A stretch of DNA of 64,000 nt from Marinobacter zhanjiangensis (GCF_014651935.1 NZ_BMXV01000001.1:682001-746000); one strand, 5' to 3'. Counted from the stretch's first letter, positions 25,886 to 35,150 are shown. Made by a program: numbers and translations. Notes: generated by a model from the sequence alone, not told the origin.

Positions 25886-26155
25886 CTAGTGTCCCGTCTG
25901 GCTAGTTCCTTAATCTACTGCTTGACTCTGAGGACTCTGACCAAGGCGCCAGTCTGCAGGTGTGGTGGTTCCACATCAAAGACTGGCAACACAGGCTCAG
26001 AGTCCTCAGAGGCAAGCCCTTCGGGAGCTTCTGAAAAGCCGAATAGCGTTGTTGTGCTGTCTCGATTTGGAACCACCAAACCTTCAACAGCACGCCTAGC
26101 TCTTCGGCTTTTCAGAAGCTCAGTAGGTTAAGGAACTAGCCAGACGGGACACTAG
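25886..26155. mobile_element. 270-bp inverted-repeat element (MITE-like)
   Basis: Terminal inverted repeats of 35 bases (25886-25920 and 26121-26155) match at 34 positions; they begin CTAGTGTCCCGTCTGG. If CTAG is the duplicated target, the element proper runs TGTCCC to GGGACA. There is no transposase ORF, so it would be non-autonomous and mobilised in trans. It sits between the divergent TM2 and ydbH genes, ending 30 bases before the ydbH start. The interior is fully occupied by two large hairpins described separately. Family not identified. Confidence 0.7.
25926..26121. repeat. paired internal hairpins with complementary loops
   Basis: Hairpin A: 15-base arms 25926-25940 and 25997-26011 (CTCTGAGGACTCTGA), an inner 8-base stem 25948-25955/25980-25987. 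Hairpin B: 19-base arms 26025-26043 and 26103-26121 (GAGCTTCTGAAAAGCCGAA), an inner 7-base stem 26054-26060/26087-26093. The apical loop of A contains TGGTGGTTCCA (25963-25973), the exact complement of TGGAACCACCA in the loop of B (26068-26078). All arms are perfect. In single-stranded DNA or RNA the two loops could kiss. Confidence 0.85.
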
Positions 26156-26185
26156 TATCCGGAAACCATCCTGAAGGGAGACTGA

Positions 26186-28396
26186 TTGGCCATCCGTCGT
26201 AGTCTGCGCGTGTTACTGATCGTCCTGCTGCTTCTGGCTGGCGCCCTCTGGGGTGGCTGGTCACTGGTCCATGCCCGGCTGGCGGAGCTTGGTATCGAGC
26301 AGGTACGGTTTTCCGGCCCGGATCTTGGCTGGAGCCGTCTTGGCTTCCGCTCGGTGAGCCTGACGTGGACGGGCGATGGCCGTTCCCTCTCCGTAGAGAC
26401 AGATAACCCCCGCCTCACCCTGGACTGGCTTGACTGGCAGCTGGACCAGCTGGTGGCAGGTCAGACGCGAATTACTCACGCCAGCACCGTTGATGCAGCT
26501 CAGTTATCGTCGCCTCCACCTTCCCCCGGCGGTGGCAACGCCCTTGAGCTGACCTTGCCGGAGTCCATGCCCTTCTGGCTGCCCCGCCATCTTGAGATCG
26601 AGTCTCTGCAGGCGTCATTCCCTTGCCAGGGGATGCAATGCCGCTTCCAGGGCCATGTCCGATTCGACCGGCAGGCGGAGTCTGCCACCGCCAGGGTGGA
26701 TGCCACGCTGACCCGAGAGCAGAAAACACTGGCCATTCGGGGCAATGTCCGTCTCGGCTCGGGGGCCGACCCCCAGAGTGTCACCGATGGTGAACTGCAG
26801 ATCAGTGGCATCCGGCCCTGGCTGCCGCAGGCACTGGCTGCGGATCTCCGGCGGTCGATGCCCGCCGGGGCCACGGTGCGGTTCTCCCCCGGTGGAGAGC
26901 CGGCTCCCGGCCAGTGGCCGATCAGGGTAGAGCTGACCACTGAGGGCGGGGCACAGCCGGCGTTCAAAGGAAGGGTGATTCTGCATACCGGTGACCCCTG
27001 GCGCCTGGACATCACCCAGGGGCAGATTACGGCAACGCTGGAACGGTGGCAGCAGGCGGGATGGCTGTTCAACACACTTCAGGCTGATCTGCCAATAAGG
27101 GGAACGGTAACAGCGAATGAGTCCCGGCTGACGTTCTCTCAGGGGGCCGCAGTCTCGGTGCGTCATATGGATGCGTTCGGGCCGGAACAGCTGATGTGGC
27201 TGGACCAGGTCGCGCTGTCACCGGGGGGCACGACCGTGCTGTATCGCGATGGCCAGTTCCAGGTAAACGGCCCTGTGGCCCTGTCCGCCGGAGAGGTTCG
27301 CTACCCTGGTCTGGTGACCCAGGCCTGGCAAGCCGAGGCGGATGTGCAGTGGCAGCAGGCCCTGACAGCCGAGGGAGAGCTGACCAATGCCGCTGGTGCG
27401 AGCCTGCCCTTCCGGGTTGATGTCCACCCGGCGGGCAGTCTGGATGCGAGGCTCTCCATGCAACTGACGCCAGACAACGAAGCCAACCATCTGGCAGCGA
27501 CGGTGGACGCCTGGCCTGAAACCCTGGCTCTGGAAAGCGGGCAGGTTGAGGCTGAAGCGACGCTTCGATTGCCACAGGGTGGACAGCCGGAGATATTCGC
27601 CGACGTGACGTTCGATGAAGCCTCGGGGCTCTACCAGACCATGGCCTGGCAGACCCTGACAGGCACAGTGCAGGGGCAGTGGCGTGACGGGGAGCTGGTA
27701 GCGTCCACCGATGCCCTGGAGCTGGCGCAGCTCAACCCCGGCATCCCCATCGGGCCGATCCGCGTCAGTGCCAGCTATCGGGCAGAAACGGATGCACCGG
27801 CCCGGGGTACAGTGCATCTGGAGAACGCCTCGGCGGGCTTTGCTGAAGGCACCCTGAGTGTCGCGGACGGCACCAGCTGGGATCTGAGCGAAGAATCCTG
27901 GCGGATTCCGGTGGATGCCCGCGGCGTCAAACTGTCGGCATTGATGAACCTCTACCCCACGGAAGGGCTTGCCGGCGAGGGTACGCTGGAGGGCCAGCTG
28001 CCAGTGATTGTCGGGCCAGGCGGCGTGCGGATCGAGGATGGCCGGATTTCCGCCCTGCCGCCAGGCGGACGCCTGCAGTTGCCGGCGGACAAGCTCGGTG
28101 GCATGGCCCAGTCCAATCAGGCCATGGCCCTGGTAGCCAGGGCCATGGAGAATTTTCATTACCGGTTGCTGGAGAGTGGCATCAACTATGCCGAGGACGG
28201 TACGCTGCTGCTGGACCTGAAACTGAGGGGCTCAAGCCCGGGGGTGGACAGCGACCGCCCGGTGGTGCTCAATATCAACCTGCAGGAAGACATACCGGCA
28301 CTGCTTACCAGCCTGCAGCTGAGCGGGCGAGTGAACGATGCCGTCACCGAACGGGTCCGGGAACGGTTTCAGCAGAACAGGGTCGAAACCCAGTAA
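26186..28396 (+). CDS. ydbH: YdbH-family AsmA-like envelope protein
   Basis: A 736-residue protein with an N-terminal membrane anchor (residues 6-28) and a long beta-rich periplasmic part, ending in ALVARAMENFHYRLLESGIN and the typical YdbH C terminus. YdbH is one of the AsmA-like bridge proteins (with TamB and YhdP) that move phospholipids to the outer membrane. The start is a TTG at 26186 behind AAGGGAG. The following genes are ynbE and ydbL, the conserved partner set. The inverted-repeat element lies immediately upstream and may affect its expression. Confidence 0.87.
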   Translation: MAIRRSLRVLLIVLLLLAGALWGGWSLVHARLAELGIEQVRFSGPDLGWSRLGFRSVSLTWTGDGRSLSVETDNPRLTLDWLDWQLDQLVAGQTRITHASTVDAAQLSSPPPSPGGGNALELTLPESMPFWLPRHLEIESLQASFPCQGMQCRFQGHVRFDRQAESATARVDATLTREQKTLAIRGNVRLGSGADPQSVTDGELQISGIRPWLPQALAADLRRSMPAGATVRFSPGGEPAPGQWPIRVELTTEGGAQPAFKGRVILHTGDPWRLDITQGQITATLERWQQAGWLFNTLQADLPIRGTVTANESRLTFSQGAAVSVRHMDAFGPEQLMWLDQVALSPGGTTVLYRDGQFQVNGPVALSAGEVRYPGLVTQAWQAEADVQWQQALTAEGELTNAAGASLPFRVDVHPAGSLDARLSMQLTPDNEANHLAATVDAWPETLALESGQVEAEATLRLPQGGQPEIFADVTFDEASGLYQTMAWQTLTGTVQGQWRDGELVASTDALELAQLNPGIPIGPIRVSASYRAETDAPARGTVHLENASAGFAEGTLSVADGTSWDLSEESWRIPVDARGVKLSALMNLYPTEGLAGEGTLEGQLPVIVGPGGVRIEDGRISALPPGGRLQLPADKLGGMAQSNQAMALVARAMENFHYRLLESGINYAEDGTLLLDLKLRGSSPGVDSDRPVVLNINLQEDIPALLTSLQLSGRVNDAVTERVRERFQQNRVETQ

Positions 28397-28467
28397 TGTC
28401 CGGATGGACGCAAGGCGCCGGTCCAATGCCTGGCTTGCCGGGCCAATACACGCAAGGAGAGGTCACA

Positions 28468-28665
28468 ATGGTCAGAACCCGCGCGGGGATAGCGATAGTC
28501 GCGATATTGCTGGGTAGTCTGGTGGCTGCCTGTACCCCAACCGTACAGATGGCGGCTCCAAAGGAGCCCATCACCGTCAACCTGAACGTGAAGATCCAGC
28601 ATGAGATTTACGTCAAGGTGGACCGGGAAGTGGAAGAACTCTTCACCGACCAGGGCCTGTTCTGA
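28468..28665 (+). CDS. ynbE: YnbE-family outer-membrane lipoprotein
   Basis: A 65-residue lipoprotein with lipobox LVAACT (Cys22) and the conserved core EPITVNLNVKIQHEIYVKVD. YnbE binds YdbH and completes the lipid-transfer bridge in E. coli. AAGGAGAGG precedes the ATG at 28468; the frame open from 28396 is not used. Confidence 0.87.
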   Translation: MVRTRAGIAIVAILLGSLVAACTPTVQMAAPKEPITVNLNVKIQHEIYVKVDREVEELFTDQGLF

Positions 28666-28694
28666 GCCTGATACGCACGGTTTCAAGGAGCTGC

Positions 28695-29042
28695 ATGATG
28701 ACACTGCTTAAATACGCGACTGCATTGCTGATGGCCATGGCGCTGGCATTACCGGCCATGGCCCTGTCCCTGGACGAGGCCAAGAGCCAGCTGGACACCG
28801 CCAAGAGTGAGGGCCAGGTGGGGGAAATGCCCACTGGCTATCTGGGCGTGGTATCGGCCGGTGGCAACGCGAAGGCCATCGTCGATGCGATCAACCAGGC
28901 CCGGCGTGATGAATACGCCCGCATCGCCGATAAACACGACATTCCTGTCACCCAGGTGGAAGCCGTTGCTGGCAAGAAGGCCATGGAGAAGACGCCCCCG
29001 GGCCAGTACATCCAGGTGAATGATCGCTGGGTGCGTAAGTAG
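28695..29042 (+). CDS. ydbL: YdbL-family (DUF1318) periplasmic protein
   Basis: A 115-residue secreted protein: signal peptide ending PAMALS, then DEAKSQLDTAKSEGQVGEMP and INQARRDEYARIADKHDIPV, the DUF1318 pattern. YdbL modulates the YdbH-YnbE interaction in E. coli. Third gene of the operon, 29 bases after ynbE. Confidence 0.88.
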   Translation: MMTLLKYATALLMAMALALPAMALSLDEAKSQLDTAKSEGQVGEMPTGYLGVVSAGGNAKAIVDAINQARRDEYARIADKHDIPVTQVEAVAGKKAMEKTPPGQYIQVNDRWVRK

Positions 29043-29170
29043 CAGGCCAGCAAATTACCCGGGCGGGGCACTGGCAAACCTCTGGCATTTATTCCTGTAG
29101 GCAGCTATCTTCACAGATGGTCGTGCCCGTCGGAACCTGTCTGGCGGGCCTGCTGATCAGGAGTAACCTC

Positions 29171-29701
29171 ATGAAAACAATAACCGACCAGCTGGCCAAC
29201 TACGCCAGCTACCATCGTGACCGTCGCAATATCATTACTCACTTCATCGGCATCCCGATGATCGTGGTGGCCATTGCCATCCTGCTGTCCCGCCCGGGCT
29301 TCCAGGTGGCGGGAATCACCATGGCCCCCATATGGTTTATCGCTCTGGCCAGTGTTATCTACTACCTGGTGCTCGACCTGCGCTTTGGCCTGGTCATGGC
29401 TGTGCTCATGGCGCTGGCTGTCTGGGTCGGCATGGAGGTGGCCGCACTCTCCACGACCGCCTGGCTGGCCTGGGGTATCGGTCTTTTCGTGGTGGGCTGG
29501 GTGGCACAGTTCATCGGCCATTACTACGAGGGCCGCAAACCCGCCTTCGTGGACGATATTGTCGGGTTGTTGATTGGCCCATTGTTTGTGGTGGCAGAGG
29601 CAGCCTTCGGGTTCGGGCTCTGCAAGTCTTTGCAGCAGGAAGTTGACCGCCGTGCCGGCCCGGTGCATGGCGGCCACGACGGCTCTGCCGCCAGCCATTA
29701 G
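29171..29701 (+). CDS. Mpo1-like (DUF962) membrane protein
   Basis: A 176-residue protein with about four membrane segments. The N terminus LANYASYHRDRRNIITHFIG and the later WVAQFIGHYYEGRKPAFVDD carry the conserved His residues (YHRDRRN..H and GHyyEgrkPA) of the Mpo1/DUF962 family; yeast Mpo1 is an iron-dependent dioxygenase of phytosphingosine metabolism. The substrate in bacteria is uncertain. ATG at 29171 follows AGGAGTAACC. Confidence 0.8.
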   Translation: MKTITDQLANYASYHRDRRNIITHFIGIPMIVVAIAILLSRPGFQVAGITMAPIWFIALASVIYYLVLDLRFGLVMAVLMALAVWVGMEVAALSTTAWLAWGIGLFVVGWVAQFIGHYYEGRKPAFVDDIVGLLIGPLFVVAEAAFGFGLCKSLQQEVDRRAGPVHGGHDGSAASH

Positions 29702-29780
29702 TGTCCCGCAGTTAGCGATAATGCTCGGACCCCACCGCAGGTGCTGGTGGGGCTGACGATGACCATTTGTATTGGAAGTA

Positions 29781-31004
29781 ATGATGTCTTCAACTCAAGA
29801 ACGGCCCAACCTGCTGATTATGGTGACCTGTGGCCTGCTCACCAGCCTGGTGGTTATTGCCTTTGCCCGCATGGCCTATGGCCTGATTCTGCCCCCCATG
29901 CGCGCCGACCTGGGGCTGAGCTACCAGCAGGCGGGGGTTCTCGGCACCATTACCGCCCTCGGCTACCTTGGTTTCGTGCTGGCCGGGGGCATCGCCGCCG
30001 CGCGTTTCGGGGCCCGCATAACCATCGTGTTCGGGCTGGTGTCGGTGGCCCTCGGGTTTGCCGGTCTGACCATGGCCTCCCACTATTGGCTGTTGTTGGC
30101 GCTGATGGCGCTGCTGGGCTTCGGTACCGCCTTCAGCTTTGCGCCCATGGTCTCGTTGCTGGCCACATGGTACCCGGAAAAGCGGGGCCTGGTCATTGGT
30201 CTGATGACCAGCGGTGTGGGGCTGGGGGTGCTGCTGGTGGGCGCACTGGTGCCGTGGATGACCAGCCTGTTCGGTGATGATGGTTGGCGGGTCAGCTGGG
30301 GCATCTTCTGTGTCGTGGCGGTGGTGGTGGCGGTACTGATCACTGTCTTTGCCAAGGACCCGCCCCGGCTGGCCACCGGCGCGCACGAGTCGCCGCCGTC
30401 CGATGACAAATGGCTGATCTACCGGAACGGACGGGTGGTAACCGTAGCCACGGTGTACGCCATCATCGGGGTAACCTACATCGTGCAGGCCATCTTCATG
30501 GTCAGCTTCATGGTGGAAGAAGGCCACAGCGAGACCACCGCCGGGGCCTTCATGGCCATGATGGGCCTGCTCTCCATAGCGGCGGGTCCCCTCTGGGGCT
30601 GGTTGTCGGATCACTGGGGGCGGGGCAATTCACTGGCCAGTGCCATGGGCCTGGTCACCCTGGCTATGGGGCTGCCCCTGCTGGATCAGTCGTTGCTGCT
30701 GTTTTTCCTGCATTTCCTGATCATGGGCCTGTCGGTGAACGGCATGTTCGCCCTGATCCAGGCCAGCGCCACGGATCAGGTGGCGCCCCGGTATATCCCT
30801 ATCGCCTTCAGTTTCGTGACCGTATTCTTCGCGACAGGTCAGTTGATCGGGCCGGCGGTGGCGGGCTGGCTGATCGAGATGGGCGGCGGTTTCCGGGTGG
30901 CTTTCGGTTTTACTTTTGTAGTGCTGCTTGCCGGTGCCTACCTGACCCTGAGAATTCGCCGCTTTCCCAGGGGGTGGGCCGTGGGGGAGTCAAAGGCGGA
31001 CTAA
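29781..31004 (+). CDS. MFS transporter, YbfB/CynX-like
   Basis: A 407-residue permease with twelve predicted helices. The N-terminal half has MAYGLILPPMRADLGLSYQQ and the inter-helix LATWYPEKRGLVIGLMTSG typical of the YbfB-like and anion:cation groups; a polar loop near residue 195 separates the halves. The substrate is not deducible. The start is ATG 29781 (or 29784) after GGAAG. It converges on the diguanylate cyclase with a gap of 10 bases. Confidence 0.85.
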   Translation: MMSSTQERPNLLIMVTCGLLTSLVVIAFARMAYGLILPPMRADLGLSYQQAGVLGTITALGYLGFVLAGGIAAARFGARITIVFGLVSVALGFAGLTMASHYWLLLALMALLGFGTAFSFAPMVSLLATWYPEKRGLVIGLMTSGVGLGVLLVGALVPWMTSLFGDDGWRVSWGIFCVVAVVVAVLITVFAKDPPRLATGAHESPPSDDKWLIYRNGRVVTVATVYAIIGVTYIVQAIFMVSFMVEEGHSETTAGAFMAMMGLLSIAAGPLWGWLSDHWGRGNSLASAMGLVTLAMGLPLLDQSLLLFFLHFLIMGLSVNGMFALIQASATDQVAPRYIPIAFSFVTVFFATGQLIGPAVAGWLIEMGGGFRVAFGFTFVVLLAGAYLTLRIRRFPRGWAVGESKAD

Positions 31005-31014
31005 CCGCTTTCGG

Positions 31015-32154
31015 TCAGGCCTTCTGCGCCTGATCCGTCGAGGGCGCCTGGCTGCAGACCCGATTGCGACCTGACTCCTTGGCTCGGTAAAGCGCCTGAT
31101 CGGCCTGACGGATCAGGTCGTGTGGCAGTACCTCACGAGAGCTGCATGCGACCCCGGCCGACAGGGTGACTGTGAGGTTAATCCCCTCTATTGTCATCGT
31201 TGTTTCCTCGAACATGCGCCGGTATTCCTCGGCGCGAGCTACTGCGGCTTCCAGACCGGTGCCCGGCAATACCACCAGGAATTCCTCGCCGCCGAAACGG
31301 CACACGATGTCGCTGGCCCGGGACAGGGAGGTCAGGATCGCGGCCAGCTGGTTGATTACATAGTCGCCAGCGCTGTGACCGTATTCATCGTTCACCTTCT
31401 TGAAGTGGTCCAGGTCGATAAGCACCAGGCTGAGGGGCTCCCCCTGTCGCAGGCAACGGGCCATCTCCCGGTGCAGGCTGTCATCCAGGTACCGGCGGTT
31501 GTAGAGGCCGGTCAGTGGGTCGCGGTTGGCCTGTTCCTGCAGCTGCTCCTGCAGCAGGCGGTTTTCCTCGATTTGCTGTTTGAGTTCCTTCTCGATCAAC
31601 TGCTGTTGCTTGCGTGACTGATGAAGGACCTCATTCCGGGTGAAGGCAATATAACTCACCAGCAGCAGGTGAAAGGAAATGCCTGAAATGGCCAGCGTGG
31701 TGGTAATCCAGTGAGTGTCGGGCATGAATCGCAAACCGGCGAACAGGCTGCCGGTCACTATCCCCGCTGCGAGCCCGGCCAAAGCCTGCATTAATCCCTG
31801 TGGGCCCCGAAAGACCATCAGATTGACGGCGATACTGATGCTGAGTATGAAGGCAATCCATACCGGGTAGCCGAGCCCCGAGATCCACATTCCGAATATC
31901 ACGGAGTCGATGATCAGATTGTTGAATTCTGAATACATCGAATTGACCGACTTGCGCGCCCGCAGATAGGCAAGCTGGGGCCACAGCAGGAAGCTGAAGG
32001 CCAGCGCCGGATAGAGCCAGGGCGAGAGCTCCGTGAAAAATACATGGGTTGCCAGGATCAGGAAAGCCACCGCGAAGGACTGGCTCCGGATACGGCGGTT
32101 CATATGGACAACCCAATGGGGCTGGAGGTGGTGGGAAATCTGCTTGGCGGACAT
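31015..32154 (-). CDS. membrane diguanylate cyclase (MASE2-GGDEF)
   Basis: A 379-residue enzyme making cyclic di-GMP. Residues 20-170 form a membrane sensor resembling MASE2 (LWPQLAYLRARKS and NNLIIDSVIFGMW). A short coiled coil (QQQLIEKELKQQIEENRLLQ) leads to the GGDEF domain with active site GGEEF at residues 288-292 and an inhibitory RxxD site RASD at 279-282, so product feedback is likely. The start codon has only a weak ribosome site; ATG 32103 is an alternative. Confidence 0.9.
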   Translation of the reverse strand: MSAKQISHHLQPHWVVHMNRRIRSQSFAVAFLILATHVFFTELSPWLYPALAFSFLLWPQLAYLRARKSVNSMYSEFNNLIIDSVIFGMWISGLGYPVWIAFILSISIAVNLMVFRGPQGLMQALAGLAAGIVTGSLFAGLRFMPDTHWITTTLAISGISFHLLLVSYIAFTRNEVLHQSRKQQQLIEKELKQQIEENRLLQEQLQEQANRDPLTGLYNRRYLDDSLHREMARCLRQGEPLSLVLIDLDHFKKVNDEYGHSAGDYVINQLAAILTSLSRASDIVCRFGGEEFLVVLPGTGLEAAVARAEEYRRMFEETTMTIEGINLTVTLSAGVACSSREVLPHDLIRQADQALYRAKESGRNRVCSQAPSTDQAQKA

Positions 32155-32495
32155 GAGTAATACAGCCTGTTTCCACTACAATCCGGGGGTGGCACCGGAT
32201 TCCCCTGGTGTAGGAGATCTGGTGCTCCAGTATAGGCAGATATAATGGATTTATGATAAATCTTCTGGAAAAATGATGTTAAATCGCGGCCAATCCTCAG
32301 GCTCCCCGGTGTTCTGACCCGGTGCTTCGGTAGTGAGAGCGAACAGGCCGCCGGCGGACTGCTTGTCTGATCGGTAATTCTACGGGCTTTATAAACCGCC
32401 TGTCCGGTGCCATATACACTAGTGGATACGGCCCGGGTGCTGGTGATCTGTTTTGCCAGAGCCCGGGCTCACTCTGAACTCAGTAAGGAGGAGCC
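32155..32495 (+). other. long intergenic region with leader hairpin
   Basis: 341 bases without a gene. The left part is AT-rich (around 32240-32285) and probably holds the cyclase promoter. At 32431-32468 a stem GCCCGGG/CCCGGGC extended by CTGG/CCAG lies in the likely 5' leader of the small secreted protein gene. Nothing else recognised. Confidence 0.4.
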
Positions 32496-32813
32496 ATGAA
32501 CAAGTCACTGTCCGCCGCAATAACCACCATGCTGCTGATCACGTCTTCAGCCTGGGCCACGCCACAGGGTCAGGCCGTCCGGCCCATGGGCGGCAACATG
32601 CCGGATCCGTCGCCAACCGAGCAGGCTGACCAAATGAGGGAACGTCACCAGGACGGCCAGTACGGTAACGAAGACATGAAAAAACAGGGAGAGCAGATGA
32701 GGGATCAGCACAGCCAGGGAAAGAAGGATCCTCACGGTGATGAACGCTGGAAGGATGAGGACGACCAGAATGGGGAGGGAAAGGAACGCGGAAGTCAGGG
32801 GCAGAATGACTGA
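32496..32813 (+). CDS. small secreted hydrophilic protein
   Basis: A 105-residue protein not matched to a family. A signal peptide (cleavage after SAWA, about residue 21) is followed by a charged, Gln/Asp/Lys/Gly-rich disordered chain. Two copies of a motif, QMRERHQDG (46-54) and QMRDQHSQG (67-75), lie 21 residues apart. AAGGAGGAG precedes the ATG, indicating strong translation. Histidines and acidic residues could bind metal, but this is speculation. Confidence 0.65.
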   Translation: MNKSLSAAITTMLLITSSAWATPQGQAVRPMGGNMPDPSPTEQADQMRERHQDGQYGNEDMKKQGEQMRDQHSQGKKDPHGDERWKDEDDQNGEGKERGSQGQND

Positions 32814-32869
32814 CTTCCGTCTGATCCGGATTGCCCCGGCCCGGAGGCCAGGGCGAGGTAGCCGTTATG

Positions 32870-33907
32870 CTACTTGATGGCGACCGGGTTCACTGGTGAA
32901 CCGGTTCCCTGTTCCATCTTCAGCGGCGCCGCCACCAGCATGAAGCTGTACTGACCGTCTTCGGCGCTGTCTGCCGCCAGATCATCCAGCCACCAGATTT
33001 CCGACAGCACCACACCCATGTCCCGCATCAGGGCGCCGTGCAGCGGTATGATGTACTGCTGGCCGTCGATTTCCTGCACCACCTTTTCCACGGCGATGTT
33101 GTCGGTGGCAATCATCGGCGTTTCCATGCGGTCCAGCCAGCTCAGCAGCTCCTGGCTGTGGCACAGGCCGGGCTCGTTCATGGCATTCCACTGCTCGTCG
33201 GGCTCCTCCTCCCAGAACCGGGCAATGGAGCCGGTGCGGATCACCAGGATGTCGCGCTTGTTGATGGTGGTGCCCTGAGCTTCGGCGGTTGCCTCCAGAT
33301 CCTCCAGGTTGATGCAGGTATTGGTGGGCAGCCGGTGCAGGTCGTCGCTGCCCATATGCCGGCCCACGTCCAGCAGCACCGCACGTCCAACAATGCCCTT
33401 CTCGCCGATCTCGCCCACATCCGCATGGCTATGGCCGTGTACCGAGGTTGCCTCGCTCTTGCCGCCATAGATCTGGTCGCCGTACCAGGCGTGGGCCAGA
33501 CCGTCCACGTGGGTGGTGCCCTGCAGGTACATGAAGGCCACGTCATCGGAGTACTTCATGCCGCCTGGTGCGGGTTCGGCCTTGCCGGCCATGTAGACAC
33601 CGGCATCGGTGGCCATGAAGTGCTGGGTTGGCACCCGCCCCGGGAATACCGGGCCGGAGCCGGAGGTCATGGGGATCTGCAGGGTGAAGGTCTTGCCACT
33701 CTGGATGGCTGCGGCACCCTCTTTTACCTGCGTTTGCCCAAGGTAGTTGAGGGCGCCGACCTGATCGTCGTCACCCCATTTGCCCCAGTTGGTGGGAGCA
33801 TCGTTCTGCAGCTTGTCCATGGGGGTCTGCTGGGCCACTGCGACGGTGGACAGACCCGCGATCAGGCTGCCTGTGCACAGGGCCAGGATGGAAGGTTTGA
33901 AGGGCAT
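32870..33907 (-). CDS. periplasmic cyclase-family (kynurenine formamidase-like) hydrolase
   Basis: A 345-residue protein with a signal peptide ending VAVAQQ. The metal-binding signature is QGTTHVDGLAHAWY (H-x-D-x3-H) near residue 120, and a second His region VHGHSHADVG follows. The fold is that of metal-dependent cyclases/amidohydrolases acting on formamides, lactones or cyclic imides. Export is uncommon in the better-known members. It is the last gene of the minus-strand transport locus, 112 bases after the alcohol dehydrogenase and behind a hairpin. Confidence 0.82.
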   Translation of the reverse strand: MPFKPSILALCTGSLIAGLSTVAVAQQTPMDKLQNDAPTNWGKWGDDDQVGALNYLGQTQVKEGAAAIQSGKTFTLQIPMTSGSGPVFPGRVPTQHFMATDAGVYMAGKAEPAPGGMKYSDDVAFMYLQGTTHVDGLAHAWYGDQIYGGKSEATSVHGHSHADVGEIGEKGIVGRAVLLDVGRHMGSDDLHRLPTNTCINLEDLEATAEAQGTTINKRDILVIRTGSIARFWEEEPDEQWNAMNEPGLCHSQELLSWLDRMETPMIATDNIAVEKVVQEIDGQQYIIPLHGALMRDMGVVLSEIWWLDDLAADSAEDGQYSFMLVAAPLKMEQGTGSPVNPVAIK

Positions 33908-33945
33908 GGTGTTTCTCCTTGTTGCCTTGATTGTTGTTGTGATGG

Positions 33946-33966
33946 CCCACCGGCGATGCCGGTGGG
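33946..33966 (-). terminator. intercistronic hairpin before the cyclase gene
   Basis: Perfect 9-base stem CCCACCGGC/GCCGGTGGG with a three-base loop, without a T run. Between two same-strand genes it may attenuate transcription or protect the upstream mRNA end. Confidence 0.45.
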
Positions 33967-34019
33967 GTGTTGCAAGGGAGAAGAAATCTGATCTGAGTGT
34001 AGTTGGTATCTACGGATTT

Positions 34020-35150
34020 TCAGTCAAACAGAATCACCTGACGCACGGCCTTGCCAGCCGCCAGTTTCTCGAAGCCTTCGTTGATCTGGTCCAGGGTCAG
34101 GGTGTCTGTCAGTAACTTGTCCACGGGCAGCTTGCCCTGGCGGAACAGGCTGACATACCGGGCCACGTCCCTGACCGGTACACAACTGCCCACATAGCTG
34201 CCCTTGAGGGTGCGCTCCTCCGCCACCAGGCTGACCTGCTGGATGGCCACCTTTTTCTCCGGGTGCGCCAGACCGCCGGTGACCGTGGTGCCGCCGCGGC
34301 GGGTGATCTGGTAGGCAAATTCCAGAGCCTTTTCGGAGCCGGCCATTTCAATGGCGCAGTTGACCCCGCCATTGGTCAGTGCCTTGATCCTGTCAACGCA
34401 GCCTTCCTCACCGGAATTGAAGGTGTGGGTGGCACCCAGTTCCTTTGCCAGGGCCAGCTTGCTGTCGTCCAGGTCAATAGCAATAACCTCACCGGCGCCG
34501 GCCACCAGGGCGCCCAGCACACTGTTGAGGCCGACCCCGCCCAGGCCCACGACCGCCACCGTCTGGCCGGCCTTGATGTCGGCGGAGTTGATGGAGGCAC
34601 CAACGCCGGTCAGCACCGCGCAGCCGAACAGGGCCGCGTGATGTAACGGCAGTTCCGGATCCACCTTCACCAGGGAGTCGCGGGCTACGACGGCGTGGTC
34701 GGCAAAGGCGGATACACCCAGGTGGTGGTTGATGGCCGTGCCGTCGGCCCGGTGCAGCCGGTGTTCACCGCTGACCAGGGAGCCGGCGTTGTTGGCTTTG
34801 GCCGCGGGTTCGCACAGGGCCGGGCGGCCCTCGGCGCAGGGCTCGCAGTGGCCGCAGCTGGGTACGAATACCGCTACTACGTGGTCACCGGGCTGCAGGT
34901 CGCGGACGCCATTGCCCACCTCCTTCACGATACCGGCGGCTTCGTGACCCAGCGCCATGGGTACCGGGCGCGGGCGATTGCCGTCGATCACTGACAGGTC
35001 AGAGTGGCACAGGCCGGCGGCCCTGATTTCCACCAATACTTCGTTATCCCCTGGCGGGTCCAGCTCCAGTTCCTCGATCACCAGTGGTCTGGTTTCGTCG
35101 AAGGGGCGCTCTGCCCCGATGGCCTGTAATACGGCAGCTCGGACTTTCAT
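34020..35150 (-). CDS. zinc-dependent alcohol dehydrogenase
   Basis: A 376-residue medium-chain dehydrogenase. The catalytic-zinc region GLCHSDLSVIDG and GHEAAGIVKEVG lies at about residues 47-78, structural-zinc cysteines in CGHCEPCAEGRPALC near 98-112, and the NAD loop VAVVGLGGVGLNSVLGAL near 190. It resembles class III and NDMA-type alcohol/formaldehyde dehydrogenases. It is 30 bases downstream of livF, so it probably processes the imported compound. Confidence 0.9.
   Translation of the reverse strand: MKVRAAVLQAIGAERPFDETRPLVIEELELDPPGDNEVLVEIRAAGLCHSDLSVIDGNRPRPVPMALGHEAAGIVKEVGNGVRDLQPGDHVVAVFVPSCGHCEPCAEGRPALCEPAAKANNAGSLVSGEHRLHRADGTAINHHLGVSAFADHAVVARDSLVKVDPELPLHHAALFGCAVLTGVGASINSADIKAGQTVAVVGLGGVGLNSVLGALVAGAGEVIAIDLDDSKLALAKELGATHTFNSGEEGCVDRIKALTNGGVNCAIEMAGSEKALEFAYQITRRGGTTVTGGLAHPEKKVAIQQVSLVAEERTLKGSYVGSCVPVRDVARYVSLFRQGKLPVDKLLTDTLTLDQINEGFEKLAAGKAVRQVILFD

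Noticed and set aside
29698..29708. TTAGTGTCCCG resembling the end of the inverted-repeat element
   Set aside because: Only about ten bases match and there is no partner repeat nearby; likely chance.
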